Assembly: GCF_025961225.1 (NCBI RefSeq)
Contig: NZ_JAOQNG010000010.1
Coordinates: forward strand, 52,501 to 116,500
Direction: 5' to 3'
DNA from: Azospirillum canadense
Lineage (GTDB): Bacteria > Pseudomonadota > Alphaproteobacteria > Azospirillales > Azospirillaceae
Length of the DNA stretch: 64,000 bases
How positions within the stretch are numbered: the first letter of the stretch is position 1; each line of letters opens with the position of its first letter. Both the position numbers and the translations under genes were made by a program. Shown here piece by piece: positions 1-9,500 of this stretch. The notes beneath the pieces are model-generated. The model searched no databases. It saw only the letters and a list, made by a program, of their open reading frames with translations, and had not been told where the DNA came from.

Positions 1-940
<940 letters not shown>

Positions 941-1063
941 ATCGCCGCCGCGCCACGCGCAGCGGCCAGCCCACACACAAAACACCCAACTCCGCCGCAA
1001 GAAGCAAACGTCCTCAACGATCAAACAAGCCCGTCCGGTTGGATGGCTCGCGTGTGCCTTGGT

Positions 1064-1182
1064 GACCTGGTGGTCATGGCGAGGCTCCCAACACCCGATC
1101 CCATTCCGAACTCGGCCGTGAAACGCCTCAGCGCCGATGGTACTGCGTCTCAAGACGTGGGAGAGTAGGTCGCCGCCAGGTC
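1064..1182 (+). rRNA. rrf: 5S ribosomal RNA
   Basis: The segment has the 5S layout: complementary ends (GACCTGGTGG against CCGCCAGGTC), the conserved CCGAACTCGGCCGTGAAACG block, and a GCGCCGATGGTACTGCG block. It lies about 120 bases after the 23S end and is followed by a strong hairpin terminator. End positions are good to a few bases. Confidence 0.95.
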
Positions 1183-1257
1183 ACCACGGCACACGCCAAC
1201 ACCCAGCCGGTTGGACAACGCTCGCACGTCACTTGCACGTCTTCACGAACACACCAA

Positions 1258-1293
1258 AAGCCGGCGCTCCCCACAAGGAGCGCCGGCTTCTTG
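1258..1293 (+). terminator. rRNA operon terminator
   Basis: A perfect 13-bp stem (AAGCCGGCGCTCC, 1258-1270, against 1277-1289) with a 6-base loop is followed by a short T-rich run. It lies 75 bases after 5S rRNA. No tRNA gene is visible between 5S and this hairpin. Confidence 0.85.
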
Positions 1294-1347
1294 ACGTTTG
1301 CGTTTTAGCTCGGCTGGAGAGCGCCGGCAGTTCGGCCTCCACCCCGG

Positions 1348-1378
1348 CCCTCCCCCACCTTGCGGCGGGGGAGGGGGG
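1348..1378. repeat. GC-rich palindromic repeat (CCCTCCCCC...GGGGGAGGG family)
   Basis: Complementary arms of CCCTCCCCC and GGGGGAGGG flank a short loop. The repeat sits just past the stop codon of the minus-strand FAH-family gene and may act as its terminator. Related hairpins occur near 22335, 31850, 42484 and 54721. Confidence 0.5.
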
Positions 1379-1383
1379 CAGAG

Positions 1384-2232
1384 TCAACCTTCGTAGGCTT
1401 GTACGGTTTGCCGTTGCTCGCCGAGGCCCTCGACTCCGAGCCGCATCGTTTGGCCCGGCTTCAACCACGGCTGGGGGTTTTGGCCCAAAGCGACGCCCTG
1501 TGGCGTGCCGGTGGCGATGATGTCGCCGGGGAGAAGGGTCATGAAGCGGCTAATGTAGGAGACGATGTCGGCGACGGTGAAGATCATGTCGCCGGTCGTG
1601 CTGTCCTGCCAGCGCTTGCCGTCCACCTCAAGCCAGAGGCGGAGCGCCTGGGGATCCGGGATCTCGTCGCGGGTCGCCATCCAGGGACCGACCGGGCAGA
1701 AGGTGTCGGCGCTCTTCCCCTTCACCCACTGGCCGGTGCTCTCGATTTGGAAGGCGCGTTCCGACACGTCATTGACGACGCAGTAGCCGGCGATGTGGTC
1801 GAAGACGTCGGCCTTTTCGACATAGCGTGCGGTTTTGCCGATGACGATGCCGAGTTCGACCTCCCAGTCGAGCTTCGTGGAGCCTTTGGGGGCAATCACC
1901 GGATCGTTTGGTCCGCAGATCGATGTGGTCGCCTTCATGAACAGCACCGGCTCTGCCGGCTCTGCCATGCCCGACTCGGCGGCGTGGGCGCGGTAATTCA
2001 GGCCGACGCAGACGACCTTCGAGACGCCGGCGACGCAGGGGCCGAGGCGCGCGCCCTCCGGCACCGCGGCCAAGCGCTCCGGGTCGAGGGCGCGCAGCCG
2101 CGCCAGTCCCTCGTCGGTGAGGGTGGACGGATCGATGTCGGCCACGATCCCCGACAGATCGCGGACGACGCCGTTCCCGTCCAGAAGACCCGGCCGCTCG
2201 TGGCCCGCCGGACCGAAACGCAACAGCTTCAT
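1384..2232 (-). CDS. Fumarylacetoacetate hydrolase family protein
   Basis: The product is 282 residues, normal for the small FAH family that includes 5-carboxymethyl-2-hydroxymuconate isomerase, fumarylpyruvate hydrolase and ureidoglycolate lyase-like enzymes. The N-terminal part is a typical leader domain and the FAH core starts near residue 70. Visible family motifs are VGLNYRAHAAESG, the metal-binding stretch KLDWEVELGIVIG, GYCVVNDVSERAFQ and the C-terminal LLPGDIIATGTPQGVALG. The family binds Mg2+ or Mn2+ and cleaves or isomerises 2-oxo or acylpyruvate compounds in aromatic or sugar-acid breakdown. The start MKLLRFGP is chosen because AAGAGGT precedes it; the longer open frame upstream is not family-like. 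The exact substrate cannot be read from the sequence and no pathway partner is adjacent. Confidence 0.9.
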   Translation of the reverse strand: MKLLRFGPAGHERPGLLDGNGVVRDLSGIVADIDPSTLTDEGLARLRALDPERLAAVPEGARLGPCVAGVSKVVCVGLNYRAHAAESGMAEPAEPVLFMKATTSICGPNDPVIAPKGSTKLDWEVELGIVIGKTARYVEKADVFDHIAGYCVVNDVSERAFQIESTGQWVKGKSADTFCPVGPWMATRDEIPDPQALRLWLEVDGKRWQDSTTGDMIFTVADIVSYISRFMTLLPGDIIATGTPQGVALGQNPQPWLKPGQTMRLGVEGLGEQRQTVQAYEG

Positions 2233-2378
2233 GACAGACCTCTTCCCTTCCCAATTTCGTTGGGCCGCGCCTTCGCGGAACGCGTGCGGTTCGGAACGCC
2301 CGAAAACCGGCTGTTCCGTCGCGGTTCGGTCTGGTGTACGCTTTTTTCGGGGATGGGGAAACCAGACGGGAGGCGGGC

Positions 2379-2927
2379 ATGCCGGTGTGGCGCCGTTACC
2401 TCGTGAAGGAAACGTCCGGACGGCTGGTGGAGTTGCCAAGCCGGATTTACGACCGCGCCGACGACGGCACAGCGCCCATTCGCGACTTCGCCGGACGTTG
2501 CGTTGAAATGGTGGCCGCCGTCATGGTCGGAGCGACCGGCTTGGACGCCCAAGTGACGGAAGTCACTTTCACCAAACTGTATTTCGACCAGTCCGGCTTC
2601 ATCGACGCGGCCAAGCGGGACCGGATGATCCGGTTGATGCTGGAAAGCTGTGCCGACCGGCGGTGTCCGGAGGACGCGAAATCCCCAGCGCGATCGGTGG
2701 TCGACGAGGCGGTAGGCGCGTCCGGCAAGAGGGGCTGTGCGACGGACTGCGCGATGCTGGTCCGCCGTGCCGCCGCCGCTCGCCACGAGTTGAAGCGCGA
2801 CTTCGGCTGGAAGCCGGCGCCGGCGGACATGGACGCCGTGCGTCACGTGCTGGATCTGTGCGCGTTGGGAAACCAAGCCACCAAGGCCATGACAAGGATG
2901 GGGCAAGGCGCGCCGACGCTCCATTGA
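2379..2927 (+). CDS. Hypothetical protein, 182 residues
   Basis: No family is recognised. The frame starts at MPVWRRYLVKETSGRLVELP and is divergent from the FAH-family gene, with 146 bases between the two starts. The protein is soluble and has no signal peptide or membrane segment. It contains five cysteines without a clear metal-binding spacing, and the C-terminal half (KRDFGWKPAPADMDAVRHVLDLC) looks helical. Codon use matches the neighbours, and no competing frame in the interval looks more coding. It could be a lineage-specific protein. Confidence 0.6.
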   Translation: MPVWRRYLVKETSGRLVELPSRIYDRADDGTAPIRDFAGRCVEMVAAVMVGATGLDAQVTEVTFTKLYFDQSGFIDAAKRDRMIRLMLESCADRRCPEDAKSPARSVVDEAVGASGKRGCATDCAMLVRRAAAARHELKRDFGWKPAPADMDAVRHVLDLCALGNQATKAMTRMGQGAPTLH

Positions 2928-3011
2928 GGAGAGCGGGCGGGGCGCCAGCCCCTGGTTCCTCGGCGATCCGGCCCCATATGGGACCGGGTAGCCGAGGAGA
3001 ACCGTGCGCTC

Positions 3012-3311
3012 ATGCATCGCCCCGACACCGCCCGCACCCTGTCGCTCGCCCGTTTGCGGCAGCTCGCCCTGATCGGCATGGGGTGGACGATCATCGGGCT
3101 CGGAGTGTTGATCGCGCCGCTGTCAGGTCCGGGAGGGCTTCCCGTGATGCTGCTCGGCGGGGCCATTCTCCTGCGCAATTCCGCGGACGCACGCCGGCTG
3201 TTCGTGCGCATGAAGCGCCGCTACCCGCGCCTGTTCCATCCCGTCGAGCGCATCCGCCTGCGGCTGCGCCGCCGCCGCCACGAGGCCCGCGCCGGCAGCA
3301 TGCCCGAGTGA
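3012..3311 (+). CDS. Small membrane protein (PGPGW-like)
   Basis: The product has 99 residues. Two hydrophobic segments (about 18-38 and 41-54) are joined by a Gly-Pro rich turn, SGPGGLPVM, and are followed by a strongly basic tail (RRYPRLFHPVERIRLRLRRRRHEAR). The turn and layout resemble the small PGPGW transmembrane family, whose function is not known. The basic tail probably faces the cytoplasm. The gene lies between the unknown protein and the aminotransferase on the same strand, with no sign of a shared job. Confidence 0.7.
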   Translation: MHRPDTARTLSLARLRQLALIGMGWTIIGLGVLIAPLSGPGGLPVMLLGGAILLRNSADARRLFVRMKRRYPRLFHPVERIRLRLRRRRHEARAGSMPE

Positions 3312-3390
3312 CGGGGCTGGACAGCCGTCCGGCGCTGCGTCCATCCTGTCCGCCCCCGGAAAATGGTCCGGCGGTGCACTGGAGGCTGTG

Positions 3391-4554
3391 GTGAAGTCCG
3401 GCAACGCGATTCTGTCGAGCTATGGAACGACGATTTTCGAGGTGATGTCCCGCCTGTCGGAGGAACATGGGGCGATCAACCTCGGCCAGGGCTTTCCCGA
3501 CGACCGCGGCCCCGCCGACGTCCTGGAGGCGGCGTCCAAGGCGTTGCTGGAGGGATGGAACCAATATCCGTCGATGATGGGCACGCCGGACCTGCGCCAG
3601 GCGCTCGCCGCGCATGGCAAGCGCTTCTATGGGTTGGACGTCGATTGGAAGACCGAGGTGATGGTCACCTCCGGCGCGACGGAGGCGCTGACCGCCTGCC
3701 TGCTCGGCCTGATCAACCCGGGCGACGAGGTCGTGCTGTTCCAGCCGATGTACGACAGCTATCTGCCGATCGTCCGGCTGGCCGGCGGCGTGCCACGCTT
3801 CGTCAGCCTGAAGGCGCCGGACTGGAGCTTCAGCCGGGCGGACCTGGAGGCGGCCTTCTCGCCCAAGACGAAGCTCGTCCTCATCAACGACCCGCTGAAC
3901 CCCGCCGCGAAGGTCTTCTCCCGCGCGGAGCTGGAGTTGCTGGCGGAGTTCGTGCAGCGGTACGACGCTTTCGCGGTGTGCGACGAGGTGTATGAGCACA
4001 TCGTATTCGACGGCCGCAGCCACATCCCGCTGATGACCCTGCCGGGGATGCGCGACCGCTGCCTGAAGATCGGCTCGGCCGGCAAGACCTTTTCGCTGAC
4101 CGGTTGGAAGGTCGGCTACGTCACCGCGGCGGCGCATCTGCTGCAGCCGGTCGCCAAGGCACACCAGTACATCACCTTCACGACGGCGCCCAACCTCCAG
4201 GCCGCGGTGGCCTATGGGCTCGGCAAGGAGGACGCCTATTTCGGCGGGCTGGCATCCGGCCTCCAGGCCAAGAGGGACCGGTTGGCCGAGGGATTGCGCT
4301 CCGTTGGGTTTGACGTGCTGCCGTCGGCCGGCACGTATTTCGTGGTGGCCGACGTGTCGCCGTTCGGCTTCGACGGCGACGATGAGGCCTTCTGCCGCCA
4401 CCTGACGGCCACGGCCGGCGTGACGGCCATCCCGGTCAGTGCCTTCTTCGTCCAGGATGCGCCCAAGTCCTTCATCCGGTTCTGCTTTTCCAAGAAGGAC
4501 GCGATCCTCGACGAGGCGGTCGAGCGGCTGCGCCGGCATTTCGGCCAACGCTGA
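3391..4554 (+). CDS. Aminotransferase class I/II (kynurenine/methionine aminotransferase type)
   Basis: This is a fold-type I PLP aminotransferase of about 387 residues, normal family length. It has the N-terminal INLGQGFPD signature of the kynurenine transaminase / cysteine-S-conjugate beta-lyase / methionine aminotransferase (YbdL) branch, the NDPLNPAAKVF loop, CDEVYEHIVFDG for the PLP pyridine contact, and GSAGKTFSLTGWKVGY with the PLP-binding lysine. It transfers an amino group from a sulphur or aromatic amino acid to an oxo-acid in the cytoplasm. Two GTG codons lie side by side at 3388 and 3391; the second gives a better 5-base spacing from GGAGG and is used here. The usual NPxNPxG loop reads NDPLNPAAK, a tolerated variant. 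Substrate preference is inferred only from motif type. Confidence 0.9.
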   Translation: MKSGNAILSSYGTTIFEVMSRLSEEHGAINLGQGFPDDRGPADVLEAASKALLEGWNQYPSMMGTPDLRQALAAHGKRFYGLDVDWKTEVMVTSGATEALTACLLGLINPGDEVVLFQPMYDSYLPIVRLAGGVPRFVSLKAPDWSFSRADLEAAFSPKTKLVLINDPLNPAAKVFSRAELELLAEFVQRYDAFAVCDEVYEHIVFDGRSHIPLMTLPGMRDRCLKIGSAGKTFSLTGWKVGYVTAAAHLLQPVAKAHQYITFTTAPNLQAAVAYGLGKEDAYFGGLASGLQAKRDRLAEGLRSVGFDVLPSAGTYFVVADVSPFGFDGDDEAFCRHLTATAGVTAIPVSAFFVQDAPKSFIRFCFSKKDAILDEAVERLRRHFGQR

Positions 4555-4682
4555 TCGCCTGCGACAATTTGCCGGGGCCACAGTCCCTTTTCGGAAGCAT
4601 TTTGGGCGTGCTTATGGTTTAGTGTCGATATCATCGCGACACGATCTTGCTCCGCGCGGCGTGGCCGCCTGCGGCGTCGGAG

Positions 4683-6326
4683 ATGAACCAGATGCAGGCA
4701 CCGGTGTCCTTCCGATGGGGCGTGGTCGTTGCCACCGCGGTTGCCCTGGTGGTCGTGTGGGGCGGCTATGGCCACGTCGCCCGTGCGGTGCTGCACGACC
4801 ACACGCAGGCGACGGTCGCACAGGCCGAGACCATGGCCCGCGGCTTTGAGAAGAGCACCCACCGCGCCGTTCGCGAGGTAGACATCAGCCTGCGGAACCT
4901 AGGCATGGAGGTGGAGGAGGGCGGGGTGGAGCACGCCCGCCGGATCGCCGACCTGGACCTCTACGACCGCAACCTCATCCGCCGCTTCACGGTCTACGAC
5001 GCCGACGGACGGCCGGTGTTCCGCAGCGACGGCGACGTGGGGAGCCAGTCCCGGTGCGAGTCCGCGGCCTTCGCCCAATTCAAGGGCGGCGCGCCGGACG
5101 AACTGCGCATCGGACAGCCTTACGCGGATCCGAACTGTGGACCGGGCATCCCGTTCAGCCGGCGCGTGGCCGGGCCGGACGGCCGGTTCGACGGGCTTGT
5201 CGTCGCCAACGTCGACCCGCAGGTGCTGGCCGATTTCTACCGCCAAGCCAACCTTGGGCCGCGGGGATCGGTGACTTTGGTCGGCCTCGACAAGATCATC
5301 CGCGCCCGCGGGGCGTGGGGCGAGCGGGATGCGGTGGGACTGGACATCTCCCATTCGCGCCTGTGGGAGGAACTCGACCGGTCCCGGGCCGGCGTCTATT
5401 GGCAGGAAACCCGGACCGACGGACTGATCCGCGCCTACGCTTACCGCGCGCTTGAGGGCTATCCGCTGTTGGTCGCGGTGGGCGTGGCCATGGCCGACAT
5501 CGAGGACGGCGTTGCTGACCTGCGGCGCACGCTGCTGATCATCGCCGTGCTGCTGTCCGCGTCGACCGTGCTGGTGGCCGCCTTTCTCCTGGCCCAGCAC
5601 CGGACATCGGAGCGGCTGCGCATCGCGCTGAACGTGAATCGCGATTTCCTGGCCCGCATCAGCCACGAACTGCGCACACCGCTCAATGCCATTCTCGGTT
5701 TTTCCGAGGTGATCCGGGACCAGCTTCTGGGGACGTCAGCCGGGCCGCGCTACGCCGGCTATGCCAAGGACATCCACGACTCCGGACGGCACCTGCTGTC
5801 GCTGATCGACGACATCCTGGACCTCGCCCGGTTGCAAGCCGGAGATCTGCCGCTGGACCGGCGTCCGCTGGACATCGCCGCGACCGTTCAGTGGGCGATC
5901 CGCATGATGGCGCCGCAGGCGCAGGCCAAGCACATCCGCCTGGACATGCACGTCGATCCCGCAACACCGGCGGTCACCGCCGACGACCGGGCGATGAAGC
6001 AGATGCTGCTGAACCTGTTGAGCAACGCCGTCACCTTCACGCCGGAAGGCGGGCGCATCCTGGTCCGGGCGGCGGGCGCCCGGGGGTGCTGCCGGATCGA
6101 GGTGGTGGACAACGGCATCGGCATGACGCCGGAGCAACTGAGCCAGGCGGTGGTGCCGTTCGGACAGCCGACGGCCATGGTGGCACGGCCGGGGCAGGGC
6201 AGCGGGCTGGGCCTGTCCATCGTGAAGTCGCTGATGGAGGCGCACGGCGGTCGCCTGCGCATCGACAGCCGCCCTGGGGAGGGCAGCCGCTTCACGCTCG
6301 AATTCGGTGCCCGCGCCCTCTGTTGA
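4683..6326 (+). CDS. Membrane sensor histidine kinase
   Basis: The product has 547 residues. A first membrane helix (about 12-29) and a second (about 282-305) bracket a periplasmic sensor of Cache-like size. A HisKA domain with the phospho-acceptor in ISHELRTPLNAILGFSEV (His near 327) and an HATPase domain (NLLSNAVTF, DNGIGMT, GSGLGLSIVKSLMEAHGG) follow. It autophosphorylates and would pass phosphate to a response regulator, but none is adjacent, so it is an orphan kinase. The periplasmic part contains two cysteines (SRCESAAF, DPNCGPG) that could form a disulfide. The start MNQMQAP is chosen over an upstream TTG; a few residues either way are possible. The ligand is unknown. Confidence 0.9.
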   Translation: MNQMQAPVSFRWGVVVATAVALVVVWGGYGHVARAVLHDHTQATVAQAETMARGFEKSTHRAVREVDISLRNLGMEVEEGGVEHARRIADLDLYDRNLIRRFTVYDADGRPVFRSDGDVGSQSRCESAAFAQFKGGAPDELRIGQPYADPNCGPGIPFSRRVAGPDGRFDGLVVANVDPQVLADFYRQANLGPRGSVTLVGLDKIIRARGAWGERDAVGLDISHSRLWEELDRSRAGVYWQETRTDGLIRAYAYRALEGYPLLVAVGVAMADIEDGVADLRRTLLIIAVLLSASTVLVAAFLLAQHRTSERLRIALNVNRDFLARISHELRTPLNAILGFSEVIRDQLLGTSAGPRYAGYAKDIHDSGRHLLSLIDDILDLARLQAGDLPLDRRPLDIAATVQWAIRMMAPQAQAKHIRLDMHVDPATPAVTADDRAMKQMLLNLLSNAVTFTPEGGRILVRAAGARGCCRIEVVDNGIGMTPEQLSQAVVPFGQPTAMVARPGQGSGLGLSIVKSLMEAHGGRLRIDSRPGEGSRFTLEFGARALC

Positions 6327-6504
6327 GGTGCCCTGTGCTGAATTTCGCCCTTTGTTGGATTTTTTGACGGCGTGTTGAGTTTTTCGGGGACGGACTGCAA
6401 AGCCATAGCGAAACCGCAATCGCTTGGGCATACTCCGCGCCGATTTTTCTAAAGCGCCGTCCCGGCCGCCCGCGGGCGAGGATGGCCGGTCCAGGGAATC
6501 TCGA

Positions 6505-9500
6505 ATGCTGCGTGCTTTGGCGCGTGTTTGTGCCGTTCTGGTCGCCTCGTCCACCCCCGTCTTTGCCGCCGATGCCCCGCCGCCGGAGCCCGCGCCCTTT
6601 GGCGTGTCCAGCGCCGAGGTGGTCGCCGAACGCGACGTGCCGCAGGCCTGCTTCACCTTCACCGACCGGCTGGAGAAGTCGCGCGCGGTGAACTACCGCG
6701 ACTATGTGGAGGTGGTGCCGCTGGGCGAGGGGACAGCCCCGGCTGACGGCGCCCAGCCGCCAGCGCGCGACGTCGTCGCCCGCGACCGCACGCTGTGCGT
6801 GGACGGGCTGCAGCACGGGCAGAAGTATCGCATCACCCTGCGCGACGGCCTGCCCGGCAACGACAGCAAGCGCCTGCCGACCGCCGACGTCCGCGATATC
6901 GAGGTGCCGAACCGAAAGCCGTCGCTGGCCTTCCGCGGTGCCGGCTACATCCTGCCGCGCATCGGGACGGACGGGCTGCCGCTGCGCTCCATCAACCTGG
7001 ACCGCGCCAAGCTGCAGGTGTTGCGCATCAACGACCGTTCCCTGGTCGAAAAGATCTATTTCGGCCGCATCAGCCAGCAGCTGTCCGACCATGAGGTGGG
7101 CGAGATCCTAGACCGCTCCGGGCAGGAGGTGTGGCGCGGCGAGATGGCGATCAGCAACAGCCGAAACCAAGCCGTGGTGACGCCGTTCCCGATCGACGCC
7201 GTGCTGGGCAAGCTGGAGGCTGGCGTCTACATTGCCGTCGCCAGCACCGAGGACATCAAGCCCGGCGGCTGGGACCACAAGGCGACGCAGTGGTTCGTGG
7301 TCTCCGACCTCGGCCTCAACACCATCATGGGGGACGACTCGCTGGTCGTCTTCGCCCGCTCGGTCGCCACCGCCGCGCCGGCGGAGGGGGTGGAGCTGCG
7401 GCTGCTGGCGCGCAACAACACCGAACTCGGCAAGGCGCAGACCGGGCCGGATGGCCTCGCCCGCTTCGATCTGGCGGCGCTGCGCGCGGCCGGCACGGAG
7501 CCGGCGCAGGCGTTGTTTGCCTACCGCGGGGCGGGCGACTTCGGCTTCCTCGACCTCGCCACGCCGACGGTATCGAACAGCACGCCGAACGCCGCCGCGC
7601 CCGGCGGGGCGCCAGCCGGCGCTGCGCCGGTCCGCGTCACCCTGCGGCCGGGGCAGCCCGATGCCTTTCTCTACACGGAACGCGGCATCTACCGGCCGGG
7701 CGAGACCGTCAACCTGGCGATGCTGCTGCGCGACGCCGACGCCAAGCCGGTGACCGGCCGCCCCGTCACGCTGGTGATCCAGCGCCCCGATGGATTCGAG
7801 GTGGAGCGGCGTCCGCTGGCGGAGTCCGGTGGCGGCAGCGCTTCCACCCGCATCGAGCTTCCGCCCAGCGCCTTCACCGGCACCTGGACGGTCACCGCCC
7901 ATGGCGAGCCGGACCCGGCGGCCGGCGGGAACGGCCAAGGCAATGGCCAGGGTGGTGGGGTTGGGCCGGTGCTCGGCCGCACGGAATTCCTGGTGGAGGA
8001 CTTCGTTCCGCCGCGCCTCGACGTGACGCTGACGGCGGAGGCGAAGGAACTGCCGGCGGACGGCGCGACGACGCTGACGCTCGACGGCCATTTCCTGTAC
8101 GGCGCCCCGGCGGCGGGCCTTCCCGGCGAGTTGTCGGTGACGTTGCGCGCGGCTGCCAACCCTTATCCGAACCTGCCCGGCTACCGCTTCGGCCTCGCCC
8201 AGGAAGAGGTGAAGCCGCAGCGCGCCGACCGGCCCGGCTTCACCACCAACCGCAACGGCCAAGCCAAGCTGGATCTCAGCCTGCCCAAGGCGCCGGAGAG
8301 CACCAAGCCGCTGGAGGCGGTGGTCCGCGCGACCGTTCTGGACATCGGGGGCCGTTCGGTCAGCCGCGACCTCGTCCTGCCGGTGCGGCACCAGCCCTTC
8401 GCCATCGGCGTCCGCCCGCGCTTCGAAGGGGAGGGGGTGCCGGAAGGCGCCACCGCCGGATTCGACGTCGTGGCGGTCGGTCCGGACGGGCAGCCCATGG
8501 ACAAGGAGGACCTGTCCTACGAGCTGTTCGAGGAGGACTACGACTATGTCTGGTTCGAGGCGAACGGGCGCTGGGACTACAAGGTGACGGTGCGCGACCA
8601 GCGCGTCACCGGCGGCACGCTGGCCGCGCAGGCGGCCAAGCCGGCCTCGGTGGAGGCGCCGGTCGGCGCCGGGCGCTACCGGCTGGAGGTGTTCGATTCC
8701 AAGACCGGCGTCGCCACGAGCCTGCGCTTCGCCGCCGGCTGGTGGATGACCCCGACGGCCGGCGAGCGGCCGGACGAGGTCGACGTGACCGTCATGCTGC
8801 CCGCCTACAAGGGCGGCGAGACGGCGTGGGTCTATGTGAAGCCTCCCTACGACAGCCAGGTGATGATCGCGGTCGCCGACCGCCGGATCCGGCAGGCCAC
8901 CACCCGCCGCATCGGGCCGGAGGGCGCCTTCCTGGAGATCCCGGTCGACCCGAGCTGGACCGGGGGCGTCTATGTCTTGGCGACGGCCTTCGCCACGCCG
9001 GAGGCCCAAAACACCACCCAAAACACCGCCGGCAGGGCCGGCCCGCGGCGCGCCGTCGGCCTGTCCTGGCTGGGGGTTGACGCGGGGCAGCGGGCGCTCG
9101 ACGTGCGTGTCGCGGCCCCGGCGGAGACGGAGCCGCGGCGCCCGGTGACCGCGGAGGTGACGCTGGACGGTGTGCCGGAGGGCGCGCCGGCCTTCGTGAC
9201 CGTCGCCTCGGTGGACGACGCGGTGCTTCAGCTGACCGACCAGCACACGCCGGACCCGAACGACCATTACCTCGGCAAGCGGCGCCTGGGCGTGGAACTG
9301 CGCGACGTGTTCGGGCGGCTGATCGACCCGGCGGTGCTGGACGCCACCCGCACGCGGCCCACCGCCGCACCGCGCCTGCGGCAGGTCGGCGTTACCGTGC
9401 CGCAGAAGTCGGAACGGGTGGTCTCGTTGTTCTCCGGCGTCGTGCCGGTGGGGGCGGACAGCAAGGTGTCCGTGCCGCTCGACATTCCCGATTTCCAGGG

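Noticed and set aside
1183..1383. tRNA gene after 5S rRNA
   Set aside because: No cloverleaf with a CCA-type acceptor stem was found; the strong hairpin terminator follows 5S directly.
3091..4581. Long open frame on the minus strand opposite the aminotransferase
   Set aside because: It is a shadow of the real gene; high GC creates long frames in other phases. The plus-strand frame has clear PLP enzyme motifs.
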